From: Pseudofrankia sp. DC12
GTDB lineage: Bacteria > Actinomycetota > Actinomycetes > Frankiales > Frankiaceae
Reading direction: 5' to 3'
Length of the DNA: 64,000 nt
Assembly: GCF_000966285.1 (NCBI RefSeq)
Contig: NZ_KQ031391.1
Location: forward strand, 2,256,640-2,320,639
Shown: piece by piece, positions 17,574 to 26,859 of the stretch
Layout: each line of letters starts with the position of its first letter
How positions within the stretch are numbered: position 1 is the stretch's first letter
Translations under genes and position numbers: made by a program
The notes under the pieces: model-generated
The model's database searches: none
The model's input: the letters and a program-made list of their open reading frames with translations, nothing else
Told to the model about the DNA's origin: nothing

Positions 17574-18965
17574 ATGACCGAGCAGGAGTACCGGATCGAG
17601 CACGACAGCATGGGGGACGTCCGGGTCCCGGCCAGCGCGAAGTGGCGGGCGCAGACCCAGCGCGCGGTCGAGAACTTCCCGGTCTCCGGGATGCGGATCT
17701 CCCGCGCGCACATCCAGGCCCTCGCTCGGATCAAGGCCGCGGCCGCGACCGTGAACGCCAAGCTCGGGGTGCTGGACGGTGAGATCGCCGAGGCGATCGC
17801 GTCCGCCGCCGCCGAGGTCGCCCGGGGCGACTGGGACGACCAGTTCCCGCTGGACGTGTTCCAGACGGGCAGCGGGACGTCGTCGAACATGAACACCAAC
17901 GAGGTCATCGCGACGCTGGCGACGGAGCGGCTCGGCCGGCCGGTGCACCCGAACGACCACGTGAACTGCTCGCAGTCGTCGAACGACGTGTTCCCGTCGT
18001 CGATCCACATCGCCGCGACGCAGGGCATCGTCACCGAGCTGATCCCGGCGCTGGAGCACCTGGCCGCGTCGCTGTCGCGTAAGAGCGAGCAGTTCGCCGA
18101 CGTGGTCAAGTCCGGCCGTACCCATCTGATGGACGCGACCCCGGTGACGCTCGGCCAGGAGTTCGGTGGCTACGCCGCGGCCGTGGCGCTCGGGATCGAG
18201 CGGCTGAACGCGGCACTCCCCCGGATCGGCGAGCTTCCGCTGGGCGGCACCGCCGTCGGCACCGGGATCAACACCCCGCCCGGCTTCTCCGCGACCGTGA
18301 TCTCGGAGCTCGCGGCCAGCACCGGCCTGCCACTGACCGAGGCGCGCAACCACTTCGAGGCCCAGGCGTCCCGGGACGGGCTCGTCGAGGCGTCCGGCGT
18401 GCTGCGGGTGATCGCGATTTCGCTGTACAAGATCTCCAACGACCTGCGCTGGGCCTCGTCCGGCCCGCGCGCCGGGCTCGGCGAGATCCACCTACCGGAC
18501 CTGCAGCCAGGTTCCTCGATCATGCCGGGCAAGGTGAACCCGGTCATTCCCGAGGCGGTCTGCCAGGTGGTCGCCCAGGTCGTCGGCAACGACGCCGCCG
18601 TCGCGTTCGGCGGCTCGGCCGGCAACTTCGAGCTGAACGTGATGCTGCCGGTGATCGCCCGCAACCTGCTGGAGTCGATCCACATCCTGTCGACGATCAG
18701 CCGGCTGTTCGCGGACCGCTGCATCGACGGCGTCGAGGCCGACGTCGAGCGGTGCCGCCGGTACGCCGAGTCCTCGCCGTCGATCGTCACGCCGCTGAAC
18801 AAGTACATCGGCTACGAGGAGGCGGCGAAGGTCGCCAAGCTGTCCCTCGCGCAGGAGAAGACAATTCGCGAGGTCGTGCTGGAGCGCGGTTACGTCGAGG
18901 ACGGCAAGCTCACGGTCGAGCAGCTCGACGCCGCGCTGGACGTCCTGTCGATGACCCACCCGTAG
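17574..18965 (+). CDS. fumC: Class II fumarate hydratase
   Basis: A 463-residue homotetrameric, iron-independent fumarase converting fumarate to malate in the TCA cycle. The superfamily signature [11 protein letters not shown] lies near residues 313-323. The substrate-site segments [19 protein letters not shown]-like [11 protein letters not shown] and [16 protein letters not shown] are all present. ATG at 17574 follows GAGGAG at a suitable distance. It is convergent with a GH16 gene, with a 16-bp terminator stem between. Aspartate ammonia-lyase is the nearest alternative, but the sequence is fumarase-like throughout. Confidence 0.95.
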   Translation: MTEQEYRIEHDSMGDVRVPASAKWRAQTQRAVENFPVSGMRISRAHIQALARIKAAAATVNAKLGVLDGEIAEAIASAAAEVARGDWDDQFPLDVFQTGSGTSSNMNTNEVIATLATERLGRPVHPNDHVNCSQSSNDVFPSSIHIAATQGIVTELIPALEHLAASLSRKSEQFADVVKSGRTHLMDATPVTLGQEFGGYAAAVALGIERLNAALPRIGELPLGGTAVGTGINTPPGFSATVISELAASTGLPLTEARNHFEAQASRDGLVEASGVLRVIAISLYKISNDLRWASSGPRAGLGEIHLPDLQPGSSIMPGKVNPVIPEAVCQVVAQVVGNDAAVAFGGSAGNFELNVMLPVIARNLLESIHILSTISRLFADRCIDGVEADVERCRRYAESSPSIVTPLNKYIGYEEAAKVAKLSLAQEKTIREVVLERGYVEDGKLTVEQLDAALDVLSMTHP

Positions 18966-18984
18966 GCGACCCCGCCACGGCTGG

Positions 18985-19022
18985 GCGTGCCGGTGGCCGA
19001 TCCTGGTCGGCCACCGGCACGC
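18985..19022. terminator. Bidirectional terminator between fumC and GH16 gene
   Basis: A perfect 16-bp stem (18985-19000 with 19007-19022) and a 6-nt loop lie between the two convergent stop codons. It is one of the strongest hairpins in the window. Confidence 0.8.
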
Positions 19023-19035
19023 GGGGGCCGGTGGC

Positions 19036-20076
19036 TCAGCCCAGCATGGCGGGCGGGGCCGTCCAGATCCGTACCTGGTCGACGTACATCGTCACCCACT
19101 GCGGGGTGGAGGCGTCCCGGCAGGGCAGCGTGGCCACACAGCCCTTGTCGAGCTGCAGCGCCAGGTGCATCGGCGAGGTGGACGGGATCGGGTCGAAGCC
19201 GGAAGCCGGCCGGTTCACCGTGTAGCGCGGCATGCCGTCGAGAAGCACAGTGATCCGCTGCGGCAGCCATTCGACGGCGATGGTGTGCCACTGGGTGAAG
19301 TCCGCCGAGATCCCGCTACCGACGACGTTGTTCGCGGACCCGTTGTGGATGTTCACCCCGCCGGACTGCCGGCTGCCGTCCCACACCTCGATGGCGTCGA
19401 CCTCACCGTCGGTCGGCCATTTCTCGCTGCGCGGCCAGAGCAGGACGACGGCCGAGTAGCCGTTCCCCCGGTCGACCCGGAAGGTCGCCTCCCAGCGGCC
19501 GAAGAGCTGGTTGAAGGTCGATGCCACACCGCCGGACACATCCCGGCCGGAGGAGTCAAGGCCGCCGGTGAGCCGCAGCTGGCCGCCCGAGACGACGCTC
19601 CTGCTGGCCTCCCGGGGGTAGGCACGCGCGTCCGGCGAGTCGTAGATGTACCAGTGCGACGCGGTGAGCGCCGTGCCGTCGAAGGTCTCGACCTGCGCCG
19701 GGCTGCCCCAGCCGGCCGCGCTCCCCGCCGCCGGCGCGGCCACCGCGGGCCTGCTCGCCGGAGCGGGAGCGCGGCTCGCCGGCGCCGGGGCGGCCGCCAA
19801 CGCGAGCGGTGACGGTGTCACCCTGGCCACGGGCTGGCTGCTCGCCGGAGCCACCGGCGCGGCGGAGGACGGGACCGCCGAGGCGGCCGGGACGCCGGTG
19901 GCGGAAGAGCTCTGGACCGGCGCGGGCGTGGCTGTTCCGCGGTCACCACCAAGGGCCTGGGGTGCCTGGGAGCAGCCGAGAAGGAAGCCGGCGCAGACCG
20001 CGGCGGTCGTGAGAACCGTCGCGCGACGCCGGCGCGTAACCCTCGCCACGTCACCGCGAGCACACACTGGCGTCAT
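19036..20076 (-). CDS. Secreted GH16-family glycoside hydrolase (lipoprotein)
   Basis: A 346-residue exported protein. A basic N-terminus and hydrophobic core end in a lipobox LLGC with C35 as the probable lipidation site. A Pro/Ala/Ser linker (about residues 45-115) precedes a beta-jellyroll GH16 catalytic domain, from [13 protein letters not shown] to the C-terminus. The active-site motif ExDxxE is intact as EVDAIE near residue 226. GH16 enzymes cleave beta-1,3/1,4-glucans, galactans or related polymers; the substrate cannot be told here. ATG at 20076 is supported by TACAGT exactly 6 nt upstream. A second, different GH16 gene lies at 21852, across sthA. Confidence 0.85.
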   Translation of the reverse strand: MTPVCARGDVARVTRRRRATVLTTAAVCAGFLLGCSQAPQALGGDRGTATPAPVQSSSATGVPAASAVPSSAAPVAPASSQPVARVTPSPLALAAAPAPASRAPAPASRPAVAAPAAGSAAGWGSPAQVETFDGTALTASHWYIYDSPDARAYPREASRSVVSGGQLRLTGGLDSSGRDVSGGVASTFNQLFGRWEATFRVDRGNGYSAVVLLWPRSEKWPTDGEVDAIEVWDGSRQSGGVNIHNGSANNVVGSGISADFTQWHTIAVEWLPQRITVLLDGMPRYTVNRPASGFDPIPSTSPMHLALQLDKGCVATLPCRDASTPQWVTMYVDQVRIWTAPPAMLG

Positions 20077-20397
20077 GCGATCACTGTACCGTTTGCGGTC
20101 TCCTGTACCCCGATGGGGCATTCCTCCGGCGGCGCGCAGAAGATCGGGCCTGACGGTCGCCTACGGGCAGTCCGTTTCGCCCCGGCCACCGGTCCGGGCG
20201 GCGGCCGGTCGACAGGTGTCGCCGTTGGAACCGTCGCGGAAAGAGGCGGTAACAATAGTGGCGGTGGGCACTTTGCCCCTTGTCCATCCAGATACCCTCT
20301 GTTTGCAGATCTGCGATCGATTGACCCGGGAGCGGGTCGCTGGCGCACGACGACCTGGCGCACAGCAACCTGGTGTTCAGCAACAGGGGGAGCCCGC
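20077..20397. promoter_or_regulatory. Divergent promoter region GH16/sthA
   Basis: This 321-bp spacer has no gene. The leftward -10 TACAGT (20083-20088, read on the - strand) serves the GH16 gene. Towards sthA there is a TTTGCC...GATACCCTC stretch near 20274-20302 with a plausible TACCCT -10 element at 20297-20302, but no clear -35 at standard distance. A short repeat, tggcgcac, occurs twice near 20341-20363. Confidence 0.4.
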
Positions 20398-21807
20398 GTG
20401 TACGACTACGACGTGCTGGTCATCGGGTCCGGGCCGGGCGGCCAGAAGGCGGCGATCGCCGCCGCCAAGCTCGGGCGCCGGGTCGCGATCGTGGACCGCC
20501 GCGACATGATCGGCGGCGTCTGCATCAACACCGGCACGATTCCCTCGAAGACGCTGCGTGAGGCGGTCCTGTATCTCACCGGGCTGTCGCAGCGGGAGAT
20601 GTACGGGCAGAGCTACCGGGTCAAGGACGACATCACCGTCGGAGACCTGACCACCCGCACGCAGCACGTGATCAGCCGCGAGATCGACGTCATCCGCAGC
20701 CAGCTGAGCCGTAACCACGTCTCGATCCTCACCGGCACGGCGGCGTTCGCCGACCCGCACACCGTCTCCATCACCAGCGCCGCCGGCCTCGACGGTCGCC
20801 ACGTCACCGCGGAAAAGGTCATCATCGCGACCGGGACCCGGCCGGCGCGGCCGGAGACGGTCGACTTCGACGGGCGGACCGTCGTCGACAGCGACCAGAT
20901 CCTCAACCTCGACAAGTTGCCCCGTTCGATGGTCGTCGTCGGTGCCGGCGTCATCGGCATCGAGTACGCGTCGATGTTCGCGGCACTCGGGACGAAGGTG
21001 ACGGTCGTCGAACGCCGCGACCGGATGCTCGACTTCTGCGACCTGGAGATCGTCGAGGCGCTGAAATACCACCTGCGCGACCTCGCCGTCACATTCCGGT
21101 TCCGCGAGTCGGTCGTCTCGGTGGAACGGCACAACGGCGGAACGCTCACCCTGCTCGAAAGCGGCAAGAAGATCCCGGCCGACACCGTGATGTACTCCGC
21201 CGGCCGGCAGGGCCTCACCGACAGTCTCGGTCTCGACAAGGCCGGCCTGGCGGCCGACAACCGCGGCCGTATCAAGGTGGGTTCGGACTTCCGTACCGAG
21301 GTCGACCACATCTACGCCGTCGGCGACGTCATCGGTTTCCCGGCGCTCGCCGCGACGTCGATGGAGCAGGGCCGGCTCGCCGCCTACTCGGCTTGTGGCG
21401 AGGAGGTGCACGCGATGCGCGCCGAACTGATGCCGATCGGGATCTACACCATTCCGGAGATCTCCTACGTCGGGAAGACCGAGGACGAGCTGACCGAGAG
21501 CTCCGTGCCGTTCGAGGTCGGCATCGCGCGGTACCGGGAGCTCGCCCGCGGCCAGATCGTCGGCGACTCGTACGGCATGCTCAAGCTGCTGGTCAGCCCT
21601 GACGACCGCAAGCTGCTCGGGGTCCACGTCTTCGGCACCGGCGCCACGGAGATCGTGCACATCGGCCAGACCCTGATGGGCTGTGGCGGCACCATCGACT
21701 ATCTGGTCGACAGCGTCTTCAACTACCCCACGTTGTCCGAGTCCTACAAGGTCGCGGCCCTCGACGCCATGAACAAGATGCGGGCGGTGGCACGCTTCAG
21801 CGGCTGA
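20398..21807 (+). CDS. sthA: Si-specific NAD(P)+ transhydrogenase (soluble)
   Basis: A 469-residue flavoprotein transferring hydride between NADPH and NAD+, balancing the two pools. The FAD-binding GSGPGGQ is at residues 10-16 and the second dinucleotide fold [12 protein letters not shown] near 180. The active-site segment reads [13 protein letters not shown]: the second redox cysteine of lipoamide dehydrogenases is Thr, which separates SthA from those enzymes. The C-terminal dimerisation domain is complete. GTG at 20398 follows AGGGGGAG, a strong ribosome binding site. The upstream open frame (95 codons) is ignored. It is flanked on both sides by unrelated GH16 genes on the other strand. Confidence 0.93.
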   Translation: MYDYDVLVIGSGPGGQKAAIAAAKLGRRVAIVDRRDMIGGVCINTGTIPSKTLREAVLYLTGLSQREMYGQSYRVKDDITVGDLTTRTQHVISREIDVIRSQLSRNHVSILTGTAAFADPHTVSITSAAGLDGRHVTAEKVIIATGTRPARPETVDFDGRTVVDSDQILNLDKLPRSMVVVGAGVIGIEYASMFAALGTKVTVVERRDRMLDFCDLEIVEALKYHLRDLAVTFRFRESVVSVERHNGGTLTLLESGKKIPADTVMYSAGRQGLTDSLGLDKAGLAADNRGRIKVGSDFRTEVDHIYAVGDVIGFPALAATSMEQGRLAAYSACGEEVHAMRAELMPIGIYTIPEISYVGKTEDELTESSVPFEVGIARYRELARGQIVGDSYGMLKLLVSPDDRKLLGVHVFGTGATEIVHIGQTLMGCGGTIDYLVDSVFNYPTLSESYKVAALDAMNKMRAVARFSG

Positions 21808-21824
21808 TCCCGCGCCGGCCGGAT

Positions 21825-21842
21825 CCGCCGCCGCGGCGGCGG
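21825..21842. terminator. 18-bp perfect palindrome between sthA and GH16 gene
   Basis: A self-complementary CCGCCG-type palindrome lies 18 bp after the sthA stop and 10 bp before the stop of the convergent GH16 gene. It is a probable bidirectional terminator. Confidence 0.55.
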
Positions 21843-21851
21843 TACGCTGGC

Positions 21852-23399
21852 CTAGAACGGCGTGCCGCCCTGCCAGACCGAGATCGGGCCGACGGTCATG
21901 GTCTGCGGGAAGGTCGTGTTGGCCGGGTCACCGGCGCCGACGGCGATGTTCAGGACGAGGCTCTCGGGCTTGCCGAAGGGCCAGTCCCAGCCGGCGGCGG
22001 TCGCGTCCTGCGCCCAGACCGCCATGTGCTCCTTGCGGTCGATGTAGAACCGGACGGTCTGGCCGTCGAAATACACGCCGTACGAATGCGTGCGAGCGCG
22101 AAGGTCCGGGCCGAGATCGGTGGAGCCACCGGCGTCGCCCCACCCGAACTCGGCCAGCGCCCGCGGGTTTCCGATCTCGGCCATGTGGGCGGCCGTGTGC
22201 ACCCAGGTCGTGTCGGCGCCCGCCACCTCCATCACGTTCAGCTCACCGGACGCCGGCCAGCCGACCTGCGGAAAATTGCTCCCGATGAGCCAGAAGGCCG
22301 ACCAGACACCGCCGCCCACCGGCACGTCGATCGTCGACTCCACATAGGACCCGGGCTGGACGACGACCTTGCCGAGGGTGTTGATCCGGGCGCTCGTGTA
22401 GTCCCGGCGAATACCGTCCGGACCCGTCTTCGTCTCGCGCCGGGCGGTGATCACAAGATGCCCGGAGCCGTCCAGCTGGGCGTTGGAGACGCTTCTCGTG
22501 TAGGTCTCCAGCTCGCCGTTCCCCCAGCCGTTCCCGCCGACCTCCCGGTTCCACTGCGCCGGGTTCGGCGGGCTGCCAGCCGGTCCGTCGAAGGAGACCA
22601 CCTGGGCCGGCGGGCCGTCGACATGAGGCACCCCGGGAACGACGACCGGGCTCACACTTGCGCCCGTCAGCTGGTAGTGGAAGGCCTGGTCAGCGGGCAG
22701 CTGCACGTACAGAGCCGTGTCGTCGCCGCCGGGGGCGGTCGCGACGAACGTTCTGGAGACCAGATGCCACTCGGTGTCCTTGTGCGCGCTGCCCATGCTC
22801 GCCGTGCTCGGCTGGGCGCGATAGTTCTGGTTGGCGAGCACGAGGATCAGGTTCGCACCCGACGCGGTCACGTCGCGGACCCACAGCTGCATCCGGTAGG
22901 TACTGCCGACCTGGAAATAGTCCCCGGGCTGGCGCAGCGAGATCAGGACCATCGCCCATTTCCCGGTGGGGCTGGACGCCACGACGTCCGCGGCGGTCGT
23001 CTCACCCACCGGCGTAGGCGGTGTGGCCACCCTCGTCAGCTCGACGTGCCCGGTGTCCGAGGACGCCCGCCAGCCGGAGAGGCTCGTGATCAGCGAGCAG
23101 TTGAGCACCGCGTCCCCGGCGATCTGAGTGGGCGGCGCGGCGGGCCCACGCGGGGTGACCGCGGCGGCGGCCGGCTCCTGCGTCGTCTTCCCCGAGCCCG
23201 TGAAGCTCGCTCCTACCAGAGTCGCGGTCACGAGCAGGGCGAACATCCCGGCGGCAGCCAGGTGGGTTGGCCGCAACCGCTTCCGCCGCAGCCGGGCCGA
23301 GCGGTGCCGGGCCGGGCTGGGCCGGGCGTCTGCCGGGGTCTCAGGTACATCGATATCCCCGGCGACGTCCAGCGACGACCCCTCCGGGACGCCGATCAT
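21852..23399 (-). CDS. GH16-like secreted protein with carbohydrate-binding-like domain; active-site Asp replaced by Asn
   Basis: A 515-residue protein. The cytosolic N-terminus is basic (to about residue 47), followed by a membrane or signal helix at 48-70. A beta-sandwich region at about 98-255 resembles CBM4/9 carbohydrate-binding modules. A GH16 jellyroll runs from WNREVGGNGWGNGELETYT to the end. The catalytic motif reads ELNVME (near residue 387) instead of ExDxxE. The two Glu positions are kept, but the middle Asp is Asn (codon AAC, confirmed by reading the DNA). It may be slow, altered in specificity, or a glycan binder. ATG at 23399 has GGGGAGGG just upstream. Confidence 0.82.
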   Translation of the reverse strand: MIGVPEGSSLDVAGDIDVPETPADARPSPARHRSARLRRKRLRPTHLAAAGMFALLVTATLVGASFTGSGKTTQEPAAAAVTPRGPAAPPTQIAGDAVLNCSLITSLSGWRASSDTGHVELTRVATPPTPVGETTAADVVASSPTGKWAMVLISLRQPGDYFQVGSTYRMQLWVRDVTASGANLILVLANQNYRAQPSTASMGSAHKDTEWHLVSRTFVATAPGGDDTALYVQLPADQAFHYQLTGASVSPVVVPGVPHVDGPPAQVVSFDGPAGSPPNPAQWNREVGGNGWGNGELETYTRSVSNAQLDGSGHLVITARRETKTGPDGIRRDYTSARINTLGKVVVQPGSYVESTIDVPVGGGVWSAFWLIGSNFPQVGWPASGELNVMEVAGADTTWVHTAAHMAEIGNPRALAEFGWGDAGGSTDLGPDLRARTHSYGVYFDGQTVRFYIDRKEHMAVWAQDATAAGWDWPFGKPESLVLNIAVGAGDPANTTFPQTMTVGPISVWQGGTPF

Positions 23400-23533
23400 G
23401 TGCCCTCCCCAGCCTCACCTGCCGAGATCCGGGATCACACAATGCCACGCAGTTCCTTGTGGCGCTGGTTAGGCCCTGTGCCACGCGACTCTGCGCGTCG
23501 AGATATTGACGATAGGTGAGAGTTCTCGCCAGG

Positions 23534-24568
23534 TCAGCTGCCGGCCGGCACGGTGGACCAGGCGATCCGGGAGAGGCCGGCGATGGTGTTGATTCCCGTC
23601 TGCTCCGTGGCGCTGTCGCGCGTGTAGACGGCCATGACGTAGTCCTTGCCGGCACCGTGGACGTGGGCAAGGCTGTTGACCACCCAGCCAGGGCCGTGCG
23701 GGAGCCAGCCGTTCTTGAGCTGGACCGAGACGCCGGCTGGGACGCCCGCGGTCAGGCCCCAGCGCTGCGCAGGGATCACCGTGTTCAGCAGGCTGGTCGC
23801 CGTGGCCCTGGCGTTCGCCGAGAGGTACGGGCCCGGGTAGGAGACGGCGCGCAGCACCTTGAGCTGGTCGAGGGCGGTCGTCTCGGTCAGGCCCCAGTAG
23901 CCGCCGGATCCCGCGGTGGTCGAGGTCATTCCCAGGCGGCCGTAGAAGGCGTTCATCCCGGCCGTTCCGCCGGCGGTCCGCCACAGCGTGCTGGCCGCGG
24001 TGTTGTCGCTCACGGAAATCATGGGCTTGGCTCGCGCCAGCTGCGGCGCGGGCAGCTTCCCGCCCTCGCCGGTCTTCGAGAGAAGGTCGGTGAGAATGTC
24101 GAGCTTCACGGTGCTGGCCGTCTCCCAGCCAGTCCGGCGATTCTGCGTCACGTACACCGTCCGATCGGTGTTCTTGTCATAGAGGGCAACACTGATTGAG
24201 CCCGGTCGGCCGGCGAGGTAGGACCGCCATTGCGCGGTCAGGGCGGTAGTGAACGTCGCGGCCGCCGTGGCGGCGGCCCTCGGAGCCGCGCTGGTGGGCT
24301 GGCTCGTCGCGGTCGGGGCGACCGTGGTCAGCACCGGCGTGGGGAGGGACGCGGACGACGCCGGAGCGGCGATGAGCGCGCTGATCGAGGGCACGGCCAC
24401 AGTCGGGGCCGAGCTGGGCCCGGCCGAGGCTGCGGTAGCGCTGGAGGCGAGGCCTACCCCGGTGAAGGTGATCCCGGTACCGATCGTCAGAACGATCTGC
24501 CGGGCGCGGCTACGCCGCGGTCTACGGATGCGGTGAGAACAGCCCGAGCGGCCATGCGAAAGCGCCAT
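23534..24568 (-). CDS. Secreted class A beta-lactamase-like serine hydrolase
   Basis: A 344-residue exported protein. The N-terminus is Arg-rich, with a hydrophobic core and AxA-type cleavage region ending near residue 50. A long Ala/Pro/Thr/Ser linker runs to about 105, followed by a penicillin-recognising fold. The active-site motifs are STVK (near 151-154), SDN (near 187) and KNG (near 284), all in the class A order. The KNG in place of KTG/KSG, and no clear E166-type loop by eye, suggest the beta-lactamase2-type family rather than a proven resistance enzyme; peptidoglycan-related hydrolysis is possible. ATG at 24568 follows ACGGGGGC. Upstream lies a notably AT-rich spacer. Confidence 0.82.
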   Translation of the reverse strand: MALSHGRSGCSHRIRRPRRSRARQIVLTIGTGITFTGVGLASSATAASAGPSSAPTVAVPSISALIAAPASSASLPTPVLTTVAPTATSQPTSAAPRAAATAAATFTTALTAQWRSYLAGRPGSISVALYDKNTDRTVYVTQNRRTGWETASTVKLDILTDLLSKTGEGGKLPAPQLARAKPMISVSDNTAASTLWRTAGGTAGMNAFYGRLGMTSTTAGSGGYWGLTETTALDQLKVLRAVSYPGPYLSANARATATSLLNTVIPAQRWGLTAGVPAGVSVQLKNGWLPHGPGWVVNSLAHVHGAGKDYVMAVYTRDSATEQTGINTIAGLSRIAWSTVPAGS

Positions 24569-24793
24569 GCCCCCGTTTGTATGGCCGTTGTGCCTCTATT
24601 GATGTTTGCACGGTGTTACGGTTTCCAAAAATATTTGTCACGTTACGTGGCAGTCATTGGTCACAGCGCGGTTTCAATGCCCGTAAACCCAGCCGTAACG
24701 GAATGAAAGCATGACACGCCCAATACTGATTCTTAACAGAACCATTTGATCGTCCGGCCAGGTTCGGGCCAGCCGGGCGCGCTCGCGGCGAGG
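24569..24793. promoter_or_regulatory. AT-rich spacer with CACGT-T-ACGTG palindrome
   Basis: This stretch is much lower in GC than its surroundings. It contains an 11-bp palindrome (24639-24649) and repeated ttacgg/gtaacgg words at 24615-24621 and 24694-24700. It lies upstream of the beta-lactamase-like gene and downstream of the SRPBCC gene. This is probably a regulated promoter; the binding protein is unknown. Confidence 0.45.
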
Positions 24794-25342
24794 TCAGCCC
24801 TCGGTGCCCGGTCCCGAGGCGGGCGCCGGCGCGTGGGTCACCGCGGCCCGGGCAAGGTGGCGAGCGATCGAGCGGACGATCGTCACGCCCAGTAGCCGCA
24901 GCGCCGGGCCGGTACCCGGGTAGGTGGGGACGAAGTTCGCCCGCCAGGTGATCCGGGTGCCGCCGCCGGGCAGCGGGTCGAGGTCGACCGTCCCCCGGTA
25001 GCCGTCGACCGGGATGCCCGAGACGATCGTGTACACGATCCGCCGCGGCGGCACGTACTCCAGGATCTCCTCACGGCTCAGGATGGGACGCAGCCCAAGC
25101 TCGCGGATCGCCCCGACGCCACCGGGCGCCGATTTCCCAGTGCGGTACCAGCGCGATCGTGGCACCAGCGGCCCGGCCCAGGACGCCCAGCCAGCGCCGT
25201 CGGCCAGCAGCGCGAACACGGCGCTCGCCGGAGCCGACGACTCGACGACCAGGTCGAACGACTCGGCCCGGCCGCCGGGCCTGCCCCCGCCGGCCGCGCC
25301 TCCACCTGCCGTATCGCCTCCTGCCGTGCCGTCATGCGCCAT
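24794..25342 (-). CDS. SRPBCC/START-fold family protein
   Basis: A 182-residue protein of the polyketide cyclase/dehydrase-type SRPBCC superfamily, which forms a hydrophobic ligand pocket. After a Gly-rich N-terminus of 26 residues comes ESFDLVVESSAPASAVFALLADGAGWASWAG, the typical first strand and helix-grip entry. It is followed by a GVGAIRELG turn and a GGGTRITWRANF strand late in the fold. Ligand and role are unknown. ATG at 25342 has GGGGAGG about 8 nt upstream. The Nudix-like gene at 25391 is upstream on the same strand with a 48-bp gap, so the two are probably co-transcribed. Confidence 0.8.
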   Translation of the reverse strand: MAHDGTAGGDTAGGGAAGGGRPGGRAESFDLVVESSAPASAVFALLADGAGWASWAGPLVPRSRWYRTGKSAPGGVGAIRELGLRPILSREEILEYVPPRRIVYTIVSGIPVDGYRGTVDLDPLPGGGTRITWRANFVPTYPGTGPALRLLGVTIVRSIARHLARAAVTHAPAPASGPGTEG

Positions 25343-25390
25343 CGTCTGGACCTCCCCGCCTCGGCCGGGCGAACTCCGGTGCGCCCGCGG

Positions 25391-25939
25391 CTATCGCAGC
25401 GCGGGCGCCATCCGTGAGCTGCGCCGGAGCTTGGTTCCCAGTCTTCCAGGAACGTCGTCCGCCGGGACCCAGCGCAGCCCCGCGTCGGCACGGGTGAGCT
25501 CGCGGCTGGGCAGGTGGAGCAGGTAGCGGAATTCGTAGTGGACGTGCTCCGGCTCGGCGAGCGACGGTGCCGGCGCGATGGGTACGGCGTCGACGTCGAG
25601 CGGCAGCGTCGACTCCGGCCGCAGTGTGTCCGGGTCTATCCCGGTACGGCGCCGCAGCTGGCGGAGGGTCGACCCGAGCAGCGAGGAGTCCTCTTCTCCG
25701 ACATGGCCGCCGGGGAGCTGCCAGCCCGACCGCACCGGTTCGGCCACCTGCAGCAGGTGCCAGTCGGGGGTGACCACGACCGCGCGACACGCGAGGTGCG
25801 CCGGGAGCGTGTCAGGGAGAGTGACATGAGGTCCGAGCAGGGACAGGACTACGAGATCGCGGACCGCTTCGAGCTCGGCCGGGTTGGCTTCGACATAGCC
25901 GAGCGCGGCGCTGACCACTGCGTTGTTCGTGACCGACAC
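25391..25939 (-). CDS. Nudix-fold protein with degenerate Nudix box
   Basis: A 182-residue protein. It has the general Nudix layout (RAVVVTPDWHLLQVAEPVRSGWQLPGGHVGEEDS), but the catalytic helix reads LRQLRRRTGI where functional enzymes have RExxEExG. The metal-binding glutamates are replaced by Gln and Arg, as confirmed in the DNA. An extra N-terminal helix region (AALGYVEANPAELEAVRDLV) precedes the fold. It may be a ligand sensor or a scaffold rather than a hydrolase. GTG at 25939 is preferred over GTG at 25975 because TAGCTT lies 7 nt upstream and the N-terminus becomes compact. It probably forms an operon with the SRPBCC gene. Confidence 0.72.
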   Translation of the reverse strand: MSVTNNAVVSAALGYVEANPAELEAVRDLVVLSLLGPHVTLPDTLPAHLACRAVVVTPDWHLLQVAEPVRSGWQLPGGHVGEEDSSLLGSTLRQLRRRTGIDPDTLRPESTLPLDVDAVPIAPAPSLAEPEHVHYEFRYLLHLPSRELTRADAGLRWVPADDVPGRLGTKLRRSSRMAPALR

Positions 25940-26119
25940 GAGAGGGAAGCTACCGTCCGTCGGCCCGATCCACACCGTTCGCCAGACACTGTGGGCAAAC
26001 TTTACGGTTCAAATGCGTTAGCCCTACGCATCGTCAACCCAACCACGAGGGACTAAGCCCTTATATCTGAGCCTAAAGACCCCTTGACGCACAATAAATC
26101 GCCCAATCATTCGGCGACT

Positions 26120-26773
26120 TCAATGTGCGGCACCGGCCGGGGGAAGCCGCAGCCTTTCCCGGATCTCGGCGTTCACCGCGGGCACCGGCTGGCTCGCGTC
26201 GACGACGGCCACGTACTCCTTGCGCTGGAAGATCTCCAGTACCGGCCGCGTCTTGCCGTGGTACTCCCGCAGCCGAACGGCGAGCGCCTCCGGGTTGTCA
26301 TCGGGCCGGGCCACCAGCGCGCCGCCGCACACATCGCAGACGTCGGGCACCTTCGGCCGGCTCGCGATCAGGTTGTAGTCCAGCCCGCACCGGGAGCACA
26401 GCCGCCGGGCCAGCACGCGGCGCACCACCTCCTCGTCGGTCAGGTCGAGATAGATGACGCCGTCGATGTCGTAGCTCTCCAGGAAGAACTCGGCCTGCCG
26501 GGCATTGCGCGGAAAGCCGTCGACGACGAAGCCGTAGTTCCAGTCGTGGTTGGTGAGCCGTTCCCGCACGACCCGCTCCACCAGTTCGTCGTCGACCAGG
26601 TGCCCGCTGTCGACGGCGCGCCGCACCTGAGCGCCGATCTTGGTGTGGTTCTGCACGTTCCAGCGGAAGATGTCGCCGACGTTGATGTGGACCAGATCCA
26701 GGTCGGCCGCGAGCAGCCGCGCCTGCGTTCCCTTGCCACTGCCTTGAACGCCCATGATCACGTACTTGCGCAC
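26120..26773 (-). CDS. adk: Adenylate kinase (zinc-LID type)
   Basis: A 217-residue nucleoside monophosphate kinase interconverting ATP + AMP and 2 ADP. The P-loop GVQGSGKGT is at residues 8-16 and DGFPRN near 86-91. The LID carries a four-cysteine zinc site (C127, C130, C147, C150). This gene is away from the ribosomal-protein/secY cluster where actinobacterial adk usually sits, so it may be a second adenylate kinase. GTG at 26773 follows AGGGGGTG. It is 86 bp downstream of ppk2 on the same strand, which suggests a joint polyphosphate-driven nucleotide phosphorylation role. Confidence 0.88.
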   Translation of the reverse strand: MRKYVIMGVQGSGKGTQARLLAADLDLVHINVGDIFRWNVQNHTKIGAQVRRAVDSGHLVDDELVERVVRERLTNHDWNYGFVVDGFPRNARQAEFFLESYDIDGVIYLDLTDEEVVRRVLARRLCSRCGLDYNLIASRPKVPDVCDVCGGALVARPDDNPEALAVRLREYHGKTRPVLEIFQRKEYVAVVDASQPVPAVNAEIRERLRLPPAGAAH

Positions 26774-26859
26774 CGCCGCACCCCCTGGTCCGGGACTTGC
26801 CTGGTCAACGGAACTGCCGGTCGGGCCGGCGCGGGCGCCGGCAGCGCCCGAGGTACGGC

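Noticed and set aside
20113-20397. Longer sthA start in the same frame
   Set aside because: The added 95 residues are unconserved, while GTG 20398 has an excellent Shine-Dalgarno and the FAD fold begins at residue 6 from it.
23534-24568. Annotation as an antibiotic-resistance beta-lactamase
   Set aside because: The motifs STVK, SDN and KNG support the fold only; KNG is atypical and the linker-rich architecture suggests a wall-related hydrolase, so resistance is not claimed.
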